Positions 28,822 to 42,500 of a stretch of 64,000 nucleotides of DNA are shown here, piece after piece; position 1 is the first letter of the stretch; each line of letters begins with the position of its first letter. Origin of the DNA: Mesostigma viride (Eukaryota > Streptophyta > Mesostigmatophyceae > Mesostigmatales > Mesostigmataceae); the NCBI GenBank assembly GCA_009746045.1, contig RPFO01000359.1, positions 654,662-718,661 of the forward strand, in the 5' to 3' direction. Below the pieces are notes generated by a model. It ran no database searches and was not told where the DNA came from. It was given only the letters and a program-made list of their open reading frames with translations. The position numbers and the translations under genes are program-made.

Positions 28822-28911
28822 ATCGGGTAACAATCAATAATATAAACAAAGGTCACAACTGCATCATGCCCCAAGTTTTTGTATCTATAGCTTAAACTGG
28901 TAGGATTGCGC

Positions 28912-29309
28912 GTACCCACCCACCCACCCACCCACCCACCCACCCACCCACCCACCCACCCACCCACCCACCCACCCACCCACCCACCCACCCACCCACC
29001 CACCCACCCACCCACCCACCCACCCACCCACCCACCCACCCACCCACCCACCCACCCACCCACCCACCCACCCACCCACCCACCCACCCACCCACCCACC
29101 CACCCACCCATCCATCCATCCATCCATCCATCCATCCATCCATCCATCCATCCATCCATCCATCCATCCATCCATCCATCCATCCATCCATCCATTGGGG
29201 TTAATGCTCCGTGACTCCCCAACGGGAGCACCAGTTTAATTAATTAATTAATTAATTAATTAATTAATTAATTAATTAATTAATTAATTAATTAATTAAT
29301 TAATTAATC
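28912..29309 (+). mobile_element. LINE A 3'-end relic with expanded (ACCC)n/(ATCC)n
   Basis: From 29196 the sequence reads GGGGTTAATGCTCCGTGACT, the terminal hairpin, and a (TTAA)n tail to 29309: the LINE A 3' end in plus orientation. Directly upstream lie about 22 CATC units (to 29195) preceded by about 48 CCCA units from 28912. The intact LINE A has only three CATC units at the same place in its 3' UTR (minus strand of 4359-4371). The satellite is therefore an expansion of a 3' UTR repeat. Confidence 0.8.
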
Positions 29310-30544
29310 ATGCCCTACAGCTGCAGTAGACGGGGATACAATGCTCATCCGGGCTGTCTGGAGCTATACCAATGTACATCGTAAATTCGTACTTATACAC
29401 GAGACAACGCTTGATTGTCAACATTGCGTTCAGCAGCACAAACGTAGAAGCACGAGTGAAGCCTGGTCCATGAACGCCTTTTTGTATAACCACAAAATAC
29501 CATGCAAGATGCATGTTTAGTAAGACTGCATGCGTTGTCGTTAATCATTAGAACGCAATAAATCCGCCTACTCTACTTCATCTACTACATTATAATCCCA
29601 CTACGAATAAATTCCGTCCATAACATGCTGATTTCTTACATGAACTCCAAACCAGAAATGCACAGCATCGTGCTTTGTATAGATGACCCGGACGTTCTCA
29701 AGTACATGCCCGCCACCACTGCATCGGCAGCAAAGCACAAGCACATCAGCAACCAGCACATTTATGTTAGTAAAAGCAGTGATTGGCAGTGCTACAAATG
29801 ATTGCTAGGATGAGAACCAGAGGGAAACTAGCGTACCAACAATACATTTCTGGCCTGCGCTGGTTGTCTCCTTGATACAAGGGTGCCCCGTGCCTGCACA
29901 GAGCACCAAGAAACTGAAGCAGTCGGTGACAATAAGCAATAACAACAACTCTTTGTACTGTCCCAATCATCCTTCTATCTACTATACTTCTCTCTACTAT
30001 CATTCTATCTACTGTTATTCTATCTACTATCCTTCTATCTACTTCTATCTACTATCAGTCTATATACTATCCTTATATCTACTCCTATGATTGAACACCA
30101 CACCAATACCACTTATCAGGTCGCTGAGGCCACCACTGGACCAGGGCCGTTGCCTCTAGTATCTAATCGTGCTCCTAAAGTAACAACCATCCTAAACCAG
30201 CAAGGCAGTGCATGGGCACCTTAGCGGGAACAATGTGCACATTACTTTGTGATGCCAAACCAAGGGGAAACATATATGGTGAAGTCAGTAAGGAAACAAG
30301 GGAAAATAATGGAGAGCAAAGAGAAAATAAACGGGCATCCACAACATCAACAACGCCGTGTGGCTACCCATTCTCGTAAGGTCGTGGCACCCCTAAACTC
30401 CCCAACTTCACACAAACAAAGCTTCAGCACAAGATCAACCATACCCAAAACTAGACACAGAAAGCGCCTACTGCACCTCAAACTACATTAACCCCCCTGA
30501 TGTGCGACCATAGCCCTAACGAAAAAAGCCACCAGTCCACTCAC

Positions 30545-33500
30545 CCGCTCATGAAGGCCGATGTGCTGCCTTCGATGCGTGTGTCCGCGACCGTCAAAAT
30601 ATACTGCCGGGGCGAGAGCCTCCCCTCACCCATTGCCACAGGCCGCACCCTCTGTTGCCGGCCAGATCCCGGCTCACCACCCGCATCCCCCGCATCCCGA
30701 GAACAGATCAGGCCATTTTTGCTACTGACATCCGCGGAGGTGGGCGCGCTAGCGTCCGCGAGGGGCAGGTAGGGCGGATTGCCTGCGGCGGGCACGAGAT
30801 GCGGATCTGAGATGGGCAGGTAAGGCTTAGTAGCGACACGCTGAGGGTCATCCGAGGCCACCACGACCCCCACAGTGTCGTCTCGAAACACCAGCGGGTC
30901 ATCACGCCGCGCCGCCGGCTTGAAGACATTGGGGAAAGGGGAGGGTGCAGAAGCAACGATGCGGGGAGGTACAGAGGCAGCGATGGGGGAAGGTGCCTCA
31001 TTGATACTGGTGCCTTGCAAGCATGCTGTCGATGGTGGCGGCGGCGCTGTCGAGGCGTGCACTGGCATGGGAGCTGCTCCACTTGGCAAGGAGCTGCTGG
31101 ACGGCAGGGGCGAGGAGCTGCCCGAGAGGGCTTGCGACGGCAGCCCGCGGAGACCCCCTGGGAGGGAAGAAGGCGCAGCACCGGGCCAGCCAGTGACAGC
31201 GGTGCTGGAGCCACCTGGATAGCCGGGCATGCCTCGCCGCCGGCTGCTGCACATGATGGGGAAGGAGAGGTGCTCCAGCGGGTGGTGGCGGCAGCGGAGC
31301 ACGCAACGGTTCACAAACACGTGGCCTGGGGGCAGGTGGACGCACGGCCAATGAAGCCATCACGGGAGGCACAAGAAGGGGTGTGTCAGGTCACGTACAG
31401 TACAGCCCAACAGACGCGCGTGCCGTGGGGACACGCATCGCCTGGGGCGGCTCGGGCAATGGACAAGCATGGCCGGTACATAATCCAAGTATAACAACTA
31501 TTATCATGGCAAGTGCAAGGCCGCGTACAGCATGCTGTCTCATTAATATCATGTATGCAAGAGCGTCAAGTACGGCGCGTTGTGTCACCGCGCAAGTACA
31601 TCCCGAGGCTTGTGTGTGCAGCAAGCAAGAACGTGGTTGCTGTCTCACTAATGAGAACGTGATTCTTATACCGCTCAACAAGAACACGGCTGTTGTCGTA
31701 TGCAGCGAATAAGAACGTGGTTGCTGTCTCACGTAACGAGAACGTGATTCTTATCCCACGTAACAAGAACACGGCTGTTGTTGCACTTAACGAGAACACG
31801 CTTCTGATCCATCGACCAAATTCTTAGAACTGAAGCAAGCAAATCAGACAGCGCTCCCCCCCCCCTAAAAAAGAAAAGAAAATTAATTAGCATTACATCG
31901 CACCCGAATATTCAGCACTCCTTAGTTATGGCTGGAGTGCGCCCCCCTGCCCCCTTCCTAGCCAAACTTTTGGAAAAGAGAGAAAAAACTAGGCAAGAAA
32001 CCTAAAGGAAGCCTCAAGTGATGATGATGGTGTGGCCCTGCTGCGGCTGTGCTCACCTTGGTGGTGCAGCAGGCAGGCGCCCAGGTGGGTGGTGATGGAC
32101 AGATTCTCTACGCAGCCGCCCGACATGAACTCGAGCGCGCTGAAAGGGAACAGGTGGGGCGGATGCAAGAAGGGGCAGAGGCGAGCAAGCGAATTGAAGG
32201 GGGGGGGCAGATGCGAGGAGGAGGGCAGAGGCAAGAGGGGGCGGATGCAAGAAGCCCCCACCTGACGGTGAGCAAGCGAACAAGTGAAAGGGCGGATGCG
32301 AGGGGTAGGGCAGATGACGGAAGGGGCAGAGGCAAAGGGGGGCGGGTGCAAGAAGGGGCAGAGGCGAGCAAGGGAACAGGAGGTAGGGATGCGAGGGGGA
32401 GGGCAGAAGCACGAGGGGCAGAGGCAAATTGGGGCGTGTGCAAGAAGGGGCAGAGGCGACGCCAAGGCGTACGCACAGCGAAGGAAGAGTGAATGGGGGG
32501 CACAAGTAACGTGTGTGGGTGGGAGGGGGGCGGAGCAGATGCGAGGGGCTGCAACCAGTGGGGGCCTAGAAGCAACCACAGCCACCAGCGGGGGGACGAG
32601 AGGGAAGCCAATCGGAGGCGGAGGCTGCTGGCAGGCAACCGTGAACCTCTGGCACGCGAGAGGGAGGCCAGCAACAAACCAGTACGAGGGCATGCGCGAG
32701 GGAGGCCATCAACAAACCAGCACAAGGGCATGGGGGAGGGAGGCCATCAACAGACCAGTACGAGGGCATGCGCGAGGGAGGCCATCACAAAACCAGTACA
32801 AGGGTCATCGCAGTAGCGAGCGCTTTAGAACGGCCTTCACCCAAGACACACCCAAGACGAGCCGTAGCGTCCCCATGGAGGACGTGGTCGGTGCGCGATG
32901 CAAACACATGCCTTGAAGGTGCGGTGCTTGATGCAAACACATGCCTTGAAGGTGCGATGCTTGATGCAAACAAATGCCTTGAAGGCGTGCTGCATGCAAC
33001 ATGGGGCACTTGCAACGTCACCGCGGCCAGCCTATCCGTGGCGCAGGTATGCAAGTGGAAAGGACAATGCAACGTTTCCCCGATAGCCATGCCACGCACT
33101 GGCACAATTCTCATCACTGACACGATAGCCACGCACTCATGGGTTGAGATGGCCAGGTGGCTGGGTGCCAAAGCTTGGCGGGGTGTTGGGGGGAGAGGAC
33201 CATCACATGTCATGGTGAGGACCAACTCAACATGGGCTGCGAATCCGCTTGGCACCATCCCTATTTCTTGAGCAGCATGACCCCAGTGCGCCTAACTGGG
33301 GGTTGCCCTGCGAGACCGTTGGAGGGGGCAGCCATAGGATTACCAGTTGCGATAGCCGCCCGCGGCACAGCCTCCACTGTCGGCCGTCACAAAGGTTAAC
33401 TCAGCCCCAGTTACTGCAGCAGCCATCACTGGCCCCACCGTCCCAAAACCTAGAGCCGTGTCATCCTGTCCCAGTTCCTGCCTGTGCACGACTAGCATCA

Positions 33501-35737
33501 AAGCAGCCACCCGATGGCATCACCGAACCATCATAGCAACTTAAAAGTCGCATCGTGATCCCATCCCAGTCGCATCCCAGTTCAATCAACCGTTGAATCA
33601 TAGATAGACGCGTCACGGTCACATCATAGTCACATCATAGCCTCATCATAGTCACATCATAGCCTCATCATAGTCACATCATAGCCTCATCATAGTCACA
33701 TCATAGCCTCATCATAGTCACATCATAGCCTCATCATAGTCGCATCATAGCCTCATCATAGTCGATCGCAGTCGCATCACAGTTGAATCAATAGTTCGCA
33801 TCACAGTTGAATCCATAGTTAAATCATCGTCAAATCATAGTCGAATGAGTTGTCGAATCAATCGTCGAATCATAGTTGCATCCTAGTCGAATCCTAGTCG
33901 AATAACCCGTCCCATTCCCACGTACGCATAGTCCAACCAAGGGTCGAATAAACAATCGAATCAAGAATCGAACGTACGCGTCGTTCCCTTGGGGGCAGAC
34001 GATCTGGGTGTCCGACGCGGAGGCACCCCCTCCCACCTGCACACAAAGCCATCGTGCCGGGGCAGCCGTGTTGGAAACGCAGCGATGGTGACAAAGGCAG
34101 CAGGGATTAGCGAAAGGGATGGGTATCGACAGGAATAGCGTGCTTATTAAGTGACAGGTCCACTGTGGACGGATAGAGTGACAAGTCCACCATGGACTAA
34201 TAGAGTCACAAGTCCACTATAGACTGATAGAGTGACAAGTCCACTATCGGCTGGTACAGTGACCCGTCCACTATGGGTGGAGCGAGTAAGTCCTCTAGGG
34301 ACACTCCGGTGGAATACACCATGGGCAGAGTACGCCCACTAGGGACTCAGCGGTGGAACCCACCAGAGGCAGACTGTATACCTGCGGAGCGGGCACCGTG
34401 CCTCCATTGGGGGACAGTAATGAGACCACCCACCAGCCGCAGCGACAAGTACAACAACAACCAGACGTTTGTGTTTGCATCCAAGAGCACCATGGATAGC
34501 TGCCAAGGAGCCACCCACCAGCCGGAGTGGTGTGGGTGGCTCCATGGCGGCTATAGTGTCTGCCGAAACATGATCCGCCAACCACCCACCAGCCGGAGCG
34601 GGGTAGCGATGACCACGTTCATCGCCAGGTGGGTGCGGCCCGGCTCCAGAATTATGGTGTCGCCAGGGCTGGGGGGGGGGGGGGTGCGGGGGGGGCAGAA
34701 CACAAACGAGACGGTGGGTGAAGCGTCAGGCACATCGACAGAGCACTTGAACACCGCTGCAGTTTATTAATAATAATAATAATGATAATATCAATAGTAA
34801 TAATAGTAGTAGGAATGATAAAACTTGAAGACCGCTGCGCGAAGAGACACTGTTGCCACGATGATGATAACTGCTTTGCAAGGCAACCCCAATCTGATTG
34901 CTTTTTCAAGGCACCTGATTAATAAGCGATCACATTCTCTAGGAACTGGTTGATCAGGCGCGTGCTTTCGTGTTGGGAAGTCATGCCACATTGTCAGGTC
35001 AGGCACCCGCCGCAGCCCTTATTGTCAGACAAAAAACTGTGGGAAATGTGAGAAGGTAGGCAACGTGGCTCGGCAAGCATATCAGTTGGCTACCGTACGT
35101 ATCAGAACACTGTGTAATCCACAGGACAAAGAGCACGGCAAACTAGAACGTCTACAGTGGTGAATACACAAGCAACTCCGAGAGCAGCACCGCTGCCTAA
35201 GGCGGACGTACACGCTGGCCTTAACGGCCTCGGCGAGCGTGGTGTACTCCCGGGGAGCCACAAACAGTGGGTCATATCCCGGGTAGCGGTTGTTGGCCGG
35301 AGTAGGGCCGCCAGCAGAGGTCGTATGATTCTGAGTGCCCGTAACCCTCAGGCACAGCCGGGTATCCGTTGCCAAAGACGCCCACCGTCGACACACGCGC
35401 CGGGCGGAGTACAAATCTAGGCACGATCAAGAAGAAAAATCACAATTTGACGCCAATCGGACATTCGTATAAGAGATTGTGTCGAGATGCTGAACTCCCG
35501 CAGTTCTGACAATTTCAAGGACCTTAGTATTGAAGCCGTTCTTGTTACAGGATAGAAGAAAACATTCGCTTGATCAGGAAATGTACCTGGCAATGGGGCG
35601 AGAAATGAGAAGATGTGGAGAAGGCAGCCGTCAGGAAGTGAGCAAATCGTGGTCGCCGTCTCTGCAGCATCCGGCGTGGCGACGGGATGTCGGTTTTTCA
35701 TCCCCTCGAAAAGCCGCAACTTGCGGTCAGTTGACAT
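30545..35737 (-). CDS. F-box and right-handed beta-helix protein gene (FBXO11-like layout), 3' end not found
   Basis: The exon at 35587-35737 starts with ATG at 35737 and contains the F-box ICSLPDGCLLHIFSFLAPLP, then splices (CCAG/GTACAT). The exon up to 35416 completes it: DLYSARRVCRRWASLATDTR, then REYTTLAEAVKA. 34590-34668 encodes PGDTIILEPGRTHLAMNVVI, then ATPLRL. The exon starting at 34036 gives VGGGASASDTQIVCPQGND. 32057-32139 gives ALEFMSGGCVENLSITTHLG. 30545-31325 gives HVFVNRCVLRCRHHPLEHLS, a long Ser/Pro linker and ILTVADTRIEGSTSAFMS. F-box proteins recruit substrates to SCF ubiquitin ligases, and the helix is the likely substrate-binding part. The coding phase is continuous from 34668 to 34036 and from 32139 to 31325, but does not join cleanly at 35214/34668 or 33970/32139. 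An exon there is missing or miscalled. Confidence 0.75.
33625..33770. repeat. 22-bp minisatellite
   Basis: About six units of TAGTCACATCATAGCCTCATCA in an intron of the F-box gene, grading into looser TCAT-rich repeats to about 33900. Confidence 0.9.
34151..34282. repeat. 31-bp tandem repeat
   Basis: Four to five imperfect units built on GTGACAAGTCCACTATNGAC, between F-box gene exons. Confidence 0.85.
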
Positions 35738-36530
35738 ATTTTAGATTACCAGATGCCTGCCCGAAACCGAAATAGAACACAGCTCTGGGCGCGGCCTCAA
35801 AATAGATAATTCAGGTTGCCAGCCCGCCACAACCCCGGGATAAAGCCACCATTAATTGGGCTCTCGTTTCCCCGCTCGTAATAAACTCCCTCGGCTTCCC
35901 CAGCTCGTAAACAGTACATACACGTAGTGGCCCCGATTCCTAGTCATCATGCCCAGCGAGATGGGTTCGATACGTGGCATCGATTGGTTCATCGATACTA
36001 AACTTTGGTATTTCGGAAACTGGTTCATAAACCTTGCCCCGAGACTTAAATAACGTACGGAGATTGGCATTGCTTTCGGTGCAACTGTATCTGACAGCAG
36101 AAAAGTACGTCCGCTAACACAATCATAAGAAAATAACTAACACCCATTTCACCGGAAATAAGAAAATAACCCCAGGCTGCTATGGAGGCCTTGCTCCTTC
36201 GCGATAATTGTTCTGTTTTGCATTATTATACGATTGGGGACAAAGCAGAATAAAGACCTTACTTACTCTGATACATCACTTAGCGTGGTCGCCGCTTTTT
36301 AAAAATTTTGAGTTTGTAGGGACATGTGCCGATACATGGAGTGCTCAAAATGTGTCAGCACTTTCTGCGATAGAATTGCTGCGAAAATTGAAGTTTCAAA
36401 ACCAGAGGCTAGCTCCTATTGCAGTGATGTTATGTAGAAAGATAAGGTTGGGGTCCAGGTCGCAATATTGATTACTGTTTTGAAGCGCTGCCGGTTTCAT
36501 TTTCAAGAGCGATTCACTTGTGTCTGGCCC
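35738..36530. promoter_or_regulatory. Shared 5' region of divergent F-box and COMMD4 genes
   Basis: The start codons at 35737 (minus) and 36531 (plus) are 793 bp apart, so this spacer must hold both 5' UTRs and both promoters unless upstream exons exist. I saw no definite TATA box or other motif. The call rests on gene arrangement only. Confidence 0.45.
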
Positions 36531-39500
36531 ATGAAGTTCCATTTCTGTGGCGGGCACGATGTGCCCGACTGGTTGCTCGCCGAGATTTTCACCCTTTCTA
36601 AAATTGTAAGTGGTGCTGAGCGTGCGCCCTCGCAGAAACTGCTCACACAGCAGCCGGTCTATTATCCATGGCAGGCATAAGCTTTTCCTGAACAAGATGT
36701 AGCTTGCTGTCATGTGCACATATTGTGTTCAAAATAATATGATCCTTCTGTTTCCGCGCTGTCAACCCCGCAGTCATCTGTGCGAATCAAGCTTTTGTCC
36801 ATGCAAGCCATCAACAATATCACCGAGGGCTCTTTCGAGGTGCGCTTTAGCGTCATGAATGCTTCGCACTCCAACTGAATGCCGTAGATAGTTGCACAAG
36901 CTGCCACTCTCATGCCTCCCCAGTGCCACGACCTAGCTCGCAAATTGGGTGTATGCCAATGTTTTTGTCAGGAGTTTTTGTTGAGCTTAATTCTTTCAAT
37001 TGCCAACCCAAGGACCTCGTGGGAAAATGAAACGAATAGGCTCATCAATTGATGACACTGCGTTCAGTACAATATTAAGTGGAGGGAAAGGAGTGGGATG
37101 CGATTCTGTCCGACGATGCCCTTATTTGTAGCCAGGCCAGCAGATGACAGGGTGCCCGGTTTTTTCCAATCATCTTTGGTTTGAGTTCATCGTAGGCCAG
37201 CCCCAAGGTGACCATGTTGGTCATCAATGCTTAGTGTCATGCATAGGTGGTACGAGGTATCCTGTCCTTGTTTGCTGCGCCTAGTAATAACTCCTATCTG
37301 GCTATCCAGTAGTTTACACTATTCCTGTTACAGTTGTAATTCTCGTGATAGGGAATGCTTCGTTGGGAAGGCCTTCCTCTCCTGGCGTACTTCACTGCAC
37401 TTGTTGTAAAACTACCAGACGTGCGGTGGCAGTTTCCGTGTCCTTCGGCATACTTGCTGTCAAGATCTGGGCCCTGGGTGCATCCCGCAGTTAAAAGCAC
37501 GCATGGGACTGCTCTGCGACCTCCCAGCGGAGGCACACGTTTATCGAGCCATCAACCCTGCTGGTGTGAGGGTTGATGCTCCGCGTGGCTAACTAATTAA
37601 TAATCCATGCTGGGATAAGGGTTAACGCTCCGCGTGAGTAATTAATTAGTAGTATGAATCCTTGCTGGTGGTAAGGGTAACGCTCTGCGTGTCTGATCAA
37701 TTATTACTCCATGCTGCTGTGATCCTAGCAGTAGGCATCAGCACTCGCAAGTGGTCCGTGACCTCCCAATGCAGGCACATGCAGGCACAAGAATGGTTTG
37801 ATTTGACTCAAGTTCACGGCACAGGGTGGGTGCGCGCGCGTGCCAGTATATGGCGAATCGATTCATATCAAGCCTGGACCTGAAACCGAGTGGTTGCCCT
37901 TGCCTAGACCATCTACCACGAGCTCAGCTCTATCTATTTCCTCTTGTTTCATCAAGTACTTTTCTCTCACCTTTCGTTTATTTCTTCTCGTTTTCTAACC
38001 TTTTGGGCTGCTGGCAGCATGAGTATTGGTACTTGTCAATCAAGTTGCATGGCTGAGTCTCGGAGCATTGGTCCTCGATGGAATGGATGGTGGGGGTGGA
38101 CTGGGCTAGTAGACTAGGCCTCGCGAGAGCCACCCCTCGTGACATAGGAGGTGGATCCCAGGGACCCTGCTGTTTACTTGATGTGGCATTGTGAGCTCGC
38201 CTGATGTGTAATTCTTGTGTGTATTTTGTTTTCTCATGTATTTTCTTCCCCGCTTTCCCCCTTCCCTCCAGCCAGCAGCGTTGGAGAAGTTCGCAGCCGA
38301 CTGCAAAATGGGTGGGTGGCAGCATCTAGGGGTTGTGGAAGAAAAGACGAATGGATTGTGGTAGTTTCTTGCTATGTTTGCATGACAAAGGATGTGATGG
38401 TGCTTGAGTGGGAGGAAAGTGGTGTATCTGGCAGAAGAGTGTGCCATTCACAAGTGGGCAAGGTGTATCTGGCAGAAGAGTGTGCCATTCACAAGTGGGC
38501 AAGGTGGATCTGGCAGAAGAGTGTGCGATTAACAAGTGGGCAAGGTTCATCTGGCAGAAGAGTGTGCCATTCACAAGTGGGCAAGGCAGTGCTAACACGA
38601 GACGTGTAGCACAGGCACTCGGTTGCTGGCTAGGTGTGGTGGCATGGGGGCAAAGCGGACTAAGATGTGCATGGACAAGGGGGTGAGGGCTCTGCGGATG
38701 GGCTGAGGGCATGGTAGCATCTAATTACAAAGAGTCGTTAGGCAGCGTCTAATTCTATGGAGTCGTTAGTTAGCACATATTTATTCAGAGTTGTCAGGTA
38801 GCATCTAATTATGTATAGTCGAGAGGTAGCGTCTATTATTCTATGGAGCCGTTAGGTAGCACATATTTATGCAGAGTCGTTCGGTAGCATCTTGTAGTCG
38901 TCAGGTAACATCGAATTATATGAAGTAGTTAGGTAGCATCGAACTGAATATAGTATTGATGTACTATGAATGCGAAAATGGAAGTAGGAACAACGCAAAG
39001 CGCATGATCAGCTATTAGGCCAACGTATCGATCTCAGGGTGGTATGGTATGACAACGACACTACGGTGGCATGGCAAAGTCGGCATGAGGCACACCAGCC
39101 TGCATGGTCAGCAAGACAGCAATGCAGCCTTCTTTCACCCACGTGGCCTGCTCACGGCGACAGGGTTTTAATCGGTTTAGGGGATTTAGTCAGAGTTGGT
39201 GTCATTGTAAGTGAATGTAAAGGGATGGAAAGCACATGCTCGCTGTCTGTGAGGCCTTGCTATTCAGAAGATGGTAGTAATCAGAAAACTGCTATTCAGA
39301 GTATGCAGTATGGGGATCGTGTTCAGGGCAACTCTGCTGTCTCCTTTGCCATGCATCGTGGGTTCATGTGGCAGAAACACGGGATGGGTTGTGGCACTAA
39401 CAACGTCTCTAATTAATAGGCATGGGTGCATTGTGCCTTGAGTCTGGTTTTTATTGATGGGTTGTGGCACTAACAACGTCTCTAATTAATAGGCATGTGT

Positions 39501-42500
39501 GCATTGTGCCTTGAGTCTGGTTTTTTATTGATGGGTTGTGGCACTAACAACGTCTCTAATTAATAGGCATGTGTGCATTGTGCCTTGAGTCTGGTTTTTA
39601 TTGAAACTATTTCGCTTTACGTCGTTGCATTATCAGCTCCGCGGGTTAGCCCTTGGTAATATAATTGAGTTTAGGGCATAGCTTACCAAAGGCTGTCCGC
39701 TAGGGCAATTCTGCTCTTGCCCCCATTTTGGCTATTAATGAATGGCCACGGTGGAGTGCGTTCCCATCACACACACACACACATGCACACATGCACACAT
39801 GCACAGATGCACACATGCACACATGCACACATGCACACATGCACACATGCACACATGCACACATGCACACATGCACACATGCACACATGCACACATGCAC
39901 ACATGCACACATGCACACATGCACACATGCACACATGCACACATGCACACATGCACACATGCACACACGCACACACGCACACATGCACACATGCACACAT
40001 GCACACATGCACACATGCACACATGCACACACGCACACATGCACACATGCACACATGCACACATGCACACATGCACACATGCACACATGCACACATGCAC
40101 ACATGCACACATGCACACATGCACACATGCACACATGCACACATGCACACATGCACACATGCACACATGCACACATGCACACATGCACACATGCACACAC
40201 GCACACATGCACACACGCACACATGCACACATGCACACATGCACACATGCACACACGCACACATACACACATGCACACATGCACACATGCACACATGCAC
40301 ACATGCACACATGCACACATGCACACATGCACACATGCACACATGCACACACGCACACATGCACACATGCACACATGCACACATGCACACATGCACACAT
40401 GCACACATGCACACATGCACACATGCACACACGCACACACGCACACATGCACACATGCACACATGCACACATGCACACATGCACACATGCACACATGCAC
40501 ACATGCACACATGCACACATGCACACATGCACACATGCACACATGCACACATGCACACACGCACACATGCACACACGCACACATGCACACATGCACACAT
40601 GCACACATGCACACATGCACACATGCACACATGCACACAGGCACACACGCACACGTGCACACGTGCACACATGCACACATGCACACATGCACACATGCAC
40701 ACATGCACACATGCACACATGCACACATGCACACATGCACACATGCACACATGCACACGCGCGCACACACTCACACACATGCACACGCACATGCGCACAC
40801 ACACACATGCACACGCACATGCGCACACACACACACACTTGCTCTCTCACGAACACACCATCACATAGGCTTTCGGCTTTGGCTTCGTGTGCTTACAATA
40901 GGCATTATGTACAACAGGCCACCGTCATCATCATTACTACATTACTGTACGTGGATTTCTCGCATGCTGGCGGTGGGTAGCCAGGGAGCGCTTGCAGGGG
41001 CAACAATATCCATGTGCGTGTTGACCCTGCAGGTGAAATGCTGCATCCTCCTTCTGTCTTACAGGGAAAGAAATCTAGATGCTGTATGCACTTGCATGAG
41101 GTCACGAAGGCCGAAGAAATGCCTTTGTGTGTTTCACTTTGAGCCGCAACTTCCTCACAAGTAGCCGCATGTGGAATCCTACCGTTAGGTTGCTCACCCA
41201 CCGTGAGTAGAATCAACAGGTTGTCCATCCAGCAAGCACGCCTTACCCCACTTGTTGTTTACCCCCCGACCCCCGTTCATCCCGCGTGCACGCTCTACCT
41301 CCGTTGTACTGGCGATGACCATGGGAGGAGAGTTGTCAGATGAGACGATATAAGGGATAGAGCTTTGCCAGGCAACCAGGCCCCCAGTGGTCATGATGTG
41401 TACCGACCCTCGTCACAGGATGGCGATGTGTTGTTGTTGGGATCCTGTAAAGAGCAAGCTCATCAAATGCTGGCATCCCTTGAAACTATCAAAACTCAAC
41501 ACACATTGTCATCCTTTGAAAACATCCTGTTGGTGTTGCGGTCGTGCTGTGGCCTGTCCTGCGTGGCACATGCACATGCATGCCGCCATGCCAGGCGTCG
41601 ACGACGTGCGTGCGTGCATGGCAGCGCTCCGCTTCATTGTCTCCAACGCAACCAAGTTTGGGGTGGATGACACCACGCTCAAGCGCGAGCTGATGCAGCT
41701 GGGCCTGCCGCGAGGTGCGTGTGCAATATGCGCATTTTAATGATATTTGAAAAATTATTGGTAGGCACACATGGCTGCCTAACCTGCTTCACCATTCTCA
41801 TGGCAGTTCTCATGGTAGTGTGCCCTGGTTCCCCAGCATCTGTTGGAAGCATTCTCCACTGCGTACGGGAGCATGCTTGTCAAAAGCTTTGTCTCCTTGG
41901 CTTTGATTGTAATTCCGCTGCTTGTGTAATTCTTATTTATGGCGTACTTTTCTTCGCTCCGAATCCCAGAGCATGGCGTGTTTGAGATAGAAGACACTCC
42001 TTGCGCTTTTCTCCGCTGCTTCGCTCTTCTATTCCACCCTACCATCTTCGCCACTGACCATGGTTTCCCTGTGTGTGAAACCTGTACCACGTGCTGTCTG
42101 TCATGGGCGACCTCACCAGCCCTCCTTGAGCTCGCCTTGAGCCCTCCTTGAGCCCTCCTTGAGCTCGCCCACGGGGATTGGATTAGGAAGATGTTGCCTT
42201 TGCTTGCGTTCAGATCATGGCGAAGTTTTGTCTGGTTATACAGTGTTTCCATATTTCATGGTCGTCCGACTAGGTATTGTTTCCATTTTTCATTGTCCTT
42301 CGGCTATATAGTGTTTCCATTCTGCATTCTCCTCCAGCTATATCATGTTTTCATTCTCCATTGTTCCCTGGGTTATATCATGTTTTCACTCTCCACTGTC
42401 CTCTCCCGCACCGGGTTTTGTCCGCTACTTCACCATTTTTGTTGTCCCGCAGAACACGGCGACATGCTGTGCCGGCCATACAAGGACCATCGCGAGAGGA

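Larger units (their letters stand above)
25673..30544. other. Spacer or introns with transposon relics, no assigned exon
   Basis: Lies between the first LRR exon found and the last F-box/beta-helix exon found. It may include further exons of either gene: the minus frame 26204-26647 and a donor-like GTAAGT at about 28121 are candidates I could not place. It also holds the LINE A relics at 26905 and 28912 and the inverted-repeat element at 27066-28821. Confidence 0.4.

Noticed and set aside
28815-29231. Gly/Val/Trp and Thr/His/Pro repeat proteins
   Set aside because: Translation of (CCCA)n and (CATC)n; explained by the LINE A 3' UTR expansion.
38422-38587. CRISPR-like regular array
   Set aside because: The 41-bp units are contiguous with no unique spacers, and the setting is a eukaryotic intron.
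39700-41164. Long Cys/Val/His and Thr/His/Ala frames on both strands
   Set aside because: They are translations of the (CACACATG)n array, which has no stop codon in any frame, and they lie inside a COMMD4 intron.
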